Assembly: GCA_003134815.1 (NCBI GenBank)
Contig: PLCO01000045.1
Span: forward strand, 1-58,596
DNA length: 58,596 nt
Source of the DNA: Acidobacteriaceae bacterium
Lineage (GTDB): Bacteria; Acidobacteriota; Terriglobia; Terriglobales; Acidobacteriaceae
Direction of reading: 5' to 3'
Shown piece by piece: positions 56,951 through 58,596 of the stretch (within the stretch, counting starts at the first letter, position 1; each line of letters opens with the position of its first letter). The notes under the pieces were generated by a model. It saw nothing but the letters and a program-made list of their open reading frames with translations, was not told the origin of the DNA and did not search any database. Position numbers and translations under genes: made by a program.

Positions 56951-56973
56951 TAAGATGGTCACAGGAGTGGCCA
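56951..56973 (+). promoter_or_regulatory. Promoter/operator of the toxin-antitoxin pair
   Basis: A -10-like TAAGAT (56951-56956) abuts an inverted repeat TGGTCAC-AGGA-GTGGCCA (56956-56973, one mismatch). Its centre is the ribosome site AGGAG of the antitoxin. The layout suits autorepression by the antitoxin or complex, common for Phd-type pairs. The -35 is weak. Confidence 0.5.
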
Positions 56974-56974
56974 C

Positions 56975-57262
56975 ATGAAGATCAGTACCGTGCGCGAATT
57001 CAGGGATAACGCATCGGGGATGCTGCGCGCGAAAGACCCGATTCTGGTGACGCGCCGGGGCCGCTTGGCCGGGATATTCTTTCCGCATCCTGAAGCCACA
57101 TTACCCGTCGAACTGAAACGCGAGATGTTTGGGATTCTCAGCTCTGAAATCGCGCGCCAAATTCGCAAGCGGGGACTGAGCGAGGAAGAAATTCTCGCCG
57201 ACTTCGCATCCTGGCGCAAAGCCAAGAGGAAGACAACCCGTGCAGTTGGCCGCGGACGCTAA
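56975..57262 (+). CDS. Phd/YefM-type antitoxin
   Basis: 95 residues. The N-terminal domain KISTVREFRDNASGMLRAKD followed by ILVTRRGRLAGIFFP is the DNA-binding Phd fold (prevent-host-death). The C-terminal part is a helical, basic tail ending in SWRKAKRKTTRAVGRGR, the part that usually masks the toxin. It overlaps the toxin gene by 23 bases. It likely represses its own promoter through the palindrome immediately upstream. Confidence 0.88.
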   Translation: MKISTVREFRDNASGMLRAKDPILVTRRGRLAGIFFPHPEATLPVELKREMFGILSSEIARQIRKRGLSEEEILADFASWRKAKRKTTRAVGRGR

Positions 57263-57656
57263 CGCCCTGCTGTCCGCAGTCCTGGGCGGGCGCGCTCGGC
57301 TGGTTCTCTCTCATCCCGAAGTTGAAGAAGTGCTGACCACTGAGACAACCTTCGCGGAGGTTCAGGAGTACGCGCCCCTTCTCGGCAGACAGAAAAGAAT
57401 TGCGCCGGAAACTCTGATGCTTGCAGTAGCCGCTTTGCCTGTATCGATTGTGGCGCGAGAGGTCTATGGGAAGGCCATTCCACGAGCTCGCAAAGTGATT
57501 GGTTGGCGCGATCCCGACGATGTCGAGCTACTTGCCATGGCCATGCATTTCGGGATTCCGCTCTGGTCAAATGATAACGACTTCAAGGGGTGCGGAGCGG
57601 AGCTGAACACGACGGCACAGTTGCTACGCAAGTTGGGAGTGACGGGAGATAAATAG
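57240..57656 (+). CDS. PIN-domain toxin (VapC-like ribonuclease)
   Basis: 138 residues from GTG 57240. PIN-domain acidic residues are in ADANALLSAVLGG (first Asp), the TTFAEVQEY Glu, WRDPDDVELLAMAMHFG, and SNDNDFKG. Such proteins cut RNA with Mg2+ when freed from antitoxin. The start lies within the end of the antitoxin gene, which fits a coupled pair. The Phd-plus-PIN combination is a common hybrid type. Confidence 0.88.
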   Translation: MQLAADANALLSAVLGGRARLVLSHPEVEEVLTTETTFAEVQEYAPLLGRQKRIAPETLMLAVAALPVSIVAREVYGKAIPRARKVIGWRDPDDVELLAMAMHFGIPLWSNDNDFKGCGAELNTTAQLLRKLGVTGDK

Positions 57657-57735
57657 CGCGACGTCAGTTCCGCGAATTTTCGGGCTTCAAGGCGAGTTTC
57701 AGGCTTTTGATGAACGACGGCAAATCTCGCGACTG

Positions 57736-57762
57736 AAAAGGCCGCGCAACGCGCGGCCTTTT
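57736..57762. terminator. Bidirectional terminator between toxin and clpX
   Basis: A perfect 12-bp stem AAAAGGCCGCGC/GCGCGGCCTTTT with 3-base loop AAC. The A and T ends of the stem supply a T run on either strand, serving both the PIN gene (plus) and clpX (minus). Confidence 0.9.
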
Positions 57763-57795
57763 CGATCAAGATGACAACTCGAACTTAGTTGACGA

Positions 57796-58596
57796 TCAGC
57801 CAGCTTTTTCGAGCAGGCAGGGAGAGAGATCGCGGCGCTCGACCATGTCCTTGGTGATTTCGAGATCGCGGACGCGCTTGTTTGAGGGCAGGTGGTACAT
57901 GAGGTCAAGCATGAGCTCTTCGAGAATCATGCGCAGGCCGCGAGCGCCGACTTTGCGCGCCATTGCTTCACGAGCGACGGCGCATGCGGCCTCAGTGGTG
58001 AAGTGCAGGCGGACGTTTTCGTACTCGAAGAGGCGCTGGTACTGCTTGAGGATGGCGTTGCGCGGCTTGGTGAGGATTTCAATGAGCGCGGCTTCGTCGA
58101 GCTCGTCGAGGACGCCCATGACGGGCAGGCGGCCGACAAACTCGGGAATGAGGCCGTACTTGATGAGATCCTGCGGCTCGGTTTTGCGGAGCAACTCGGT
58201 ATCGCGATGGGAGCGGGTGGTGGCCTGATCGGCGTCGGCGTCGACGGTGCGGAAGCCGAGAGCTTTTTTGCCGATGCGACGGCCTACGACGCGCTCGAGG
58301 CCGACAAATGCGCCGCCGCAGATGAAGAGAATGTTTGTGGTGTCGACAGCGGTGAACTCCTGGTGCGGATGCTTGCGGCCGCCCTGCGGAGGAACGTTGG
58401 CGACGGTGCCCTCGAGAATCTTGAGCAGGGCCTGCTGCACGCCTTCACCGGAGACGTCGCGGGTGATGGAGGGGTTCTCGTCCTTGCGGCCGATTTTGTC
58501 GATCTCGTCAATGTAGATGATTCCTTGCTGGGCGCGATTGACGTCACCGTCGGCGGCCTGGAGAAGCTTGAGGATGATGTTCTCGACATCCTCGCC
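57796..58596 (-). CDS. clpX: ClpX, AAA+ unfoldase subunit (5' end outside window)
   Basis: The last 266 codons are present. The frame runs unbroken to 58596. It contains [15 protein letters not shown], Walker [15 protein letters not shown], the pore/adjacent segment [41 protein letters not shown] with the arginine finger, and sensor 2 KVGARGLR. It unfolds substrates, including tmRNA-tagged proteins, and feeds ClpP. The N-terminal zinc domain and Walker A are off the window. There is no sign of truncation at the 3' end. Confidence 0.97.
   Translation of the reverse strand, partial: GEDVENIILKLLQAADGDVNRAQQGIIYIDEIDKIGRKDENPSITRDVSGEGVQQALLKILEGTVANVPPQGGRKHPHQEFTAVDTTNILFICGGAFVGLERVVGRRIGKKALGFRTVDADADQATTRSHRDTELLRKTEPQDLIKYGLIPEFVGRLPVMGVLDELDEAALIEILTKPRNAILKQYQRLFEYENVRLHFTTEAACAVAREAMARKVGARGLRMILEELMLDLMYHLPSNKRVRDLEITKDMVERRDLSPCLLEKAG

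Overview
The window reads as a chromosomal contig from a soil or peat member of the Acidobacteriota, most likely class Terriglobia. This is an inference from gene content, not from a marker-gene comparison. The supporting points are a moderately high G+C content, acidobacterial-type small stress proteins (SYLF, CsbD, lmo0937-like and Thivi_2564-like), an OB-fold/PAS/GGDEF/EAL protein of a kind typical of this phylum, and a Gram-negative envelope (Mla, TolC, OmpA, beta-barrel). The tmRNA gene has a standard one-piece layout with tag ANDNLALAA.

Layout. 1-220: end of an IS1595-family insertion sequence. 0.8-8.8 kb: stress and envelope genes (lmo0937-like peptide, SYLF protein, Crp/Fnr regulator, CsbD, Nramp-like transporter, VTT protein, OmpA-domain protein, Thivi_2564-like peptide, coiled-coil membrane protein). 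8.9-11.3 kb: zwf and gnd, the oxidative pentose phosphate pair, overlapping by one base. 11.5-14.6 kb: mlaE-mlaF-mlaD lipid transport operon. 15-18 kb: UspA and a P3A-type proton-pumping ATPase. 18.5 kb: a second Crp/Fnr paralogue. 19-24.6 kb: transglutaminase-like protein, glycosyltransferase, aspartyl beta-hydroxylase, polysaccharide deacetylase. 24.7-31 kb: signalling genes (TIR-TM-ankyrin protein, GGDEF/EAL protein, ECF sigma factor fused to a zinc-finger domain). 31-37.4 kb: tolC-MFP-RND-DUF2892 efflux operon with ATGA overlaps. 37.6 kb: ssrA.

39-43.9 kb is a gene-poor accessory stretch with small Cys-containing proteins, tandem repeats, a promoter/hairpin/terminator unit that looks like an orphan small RNA, and a decayed duplicate of the pterin dehydratase gene. 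44-47 kb: HD-GYP response regulator and a striking single-ORF fusion of a ClpC-type N-domain to the acetyltransferase half of GlmU. 47-50.2 kb: a catalytic/non-catalytic M16 peptidase pair transcribed into that fusion gene. 50.3-53.6 kb: larE-larC-larB for the nickel-pincer nucleotide cofactor, with no larA in view. 53.7-58.6 kb: Tat-exported aldo/keto reductase, a membrane protein with a duplicated domain, an LTXXQ/Spy-like protein, a Phd/PIN toxin-antitoxin pair, and the 3' part of clpX.

The most unusual items are the ClpN-GlmU fusion and its operon; two copies of a ~110-bp nested palindrome whose core hairpin is constant while the outer 14-bp arms differ in sequence yet stay perfectly complementary; the orphan small RNA candidate near 40.5 kb; the TIR-TM-ankyrin protein; and the sigma/zinc-finger fusion. 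All functional calls come from reading translated sequence and remembered family motifs. No database search was possible.
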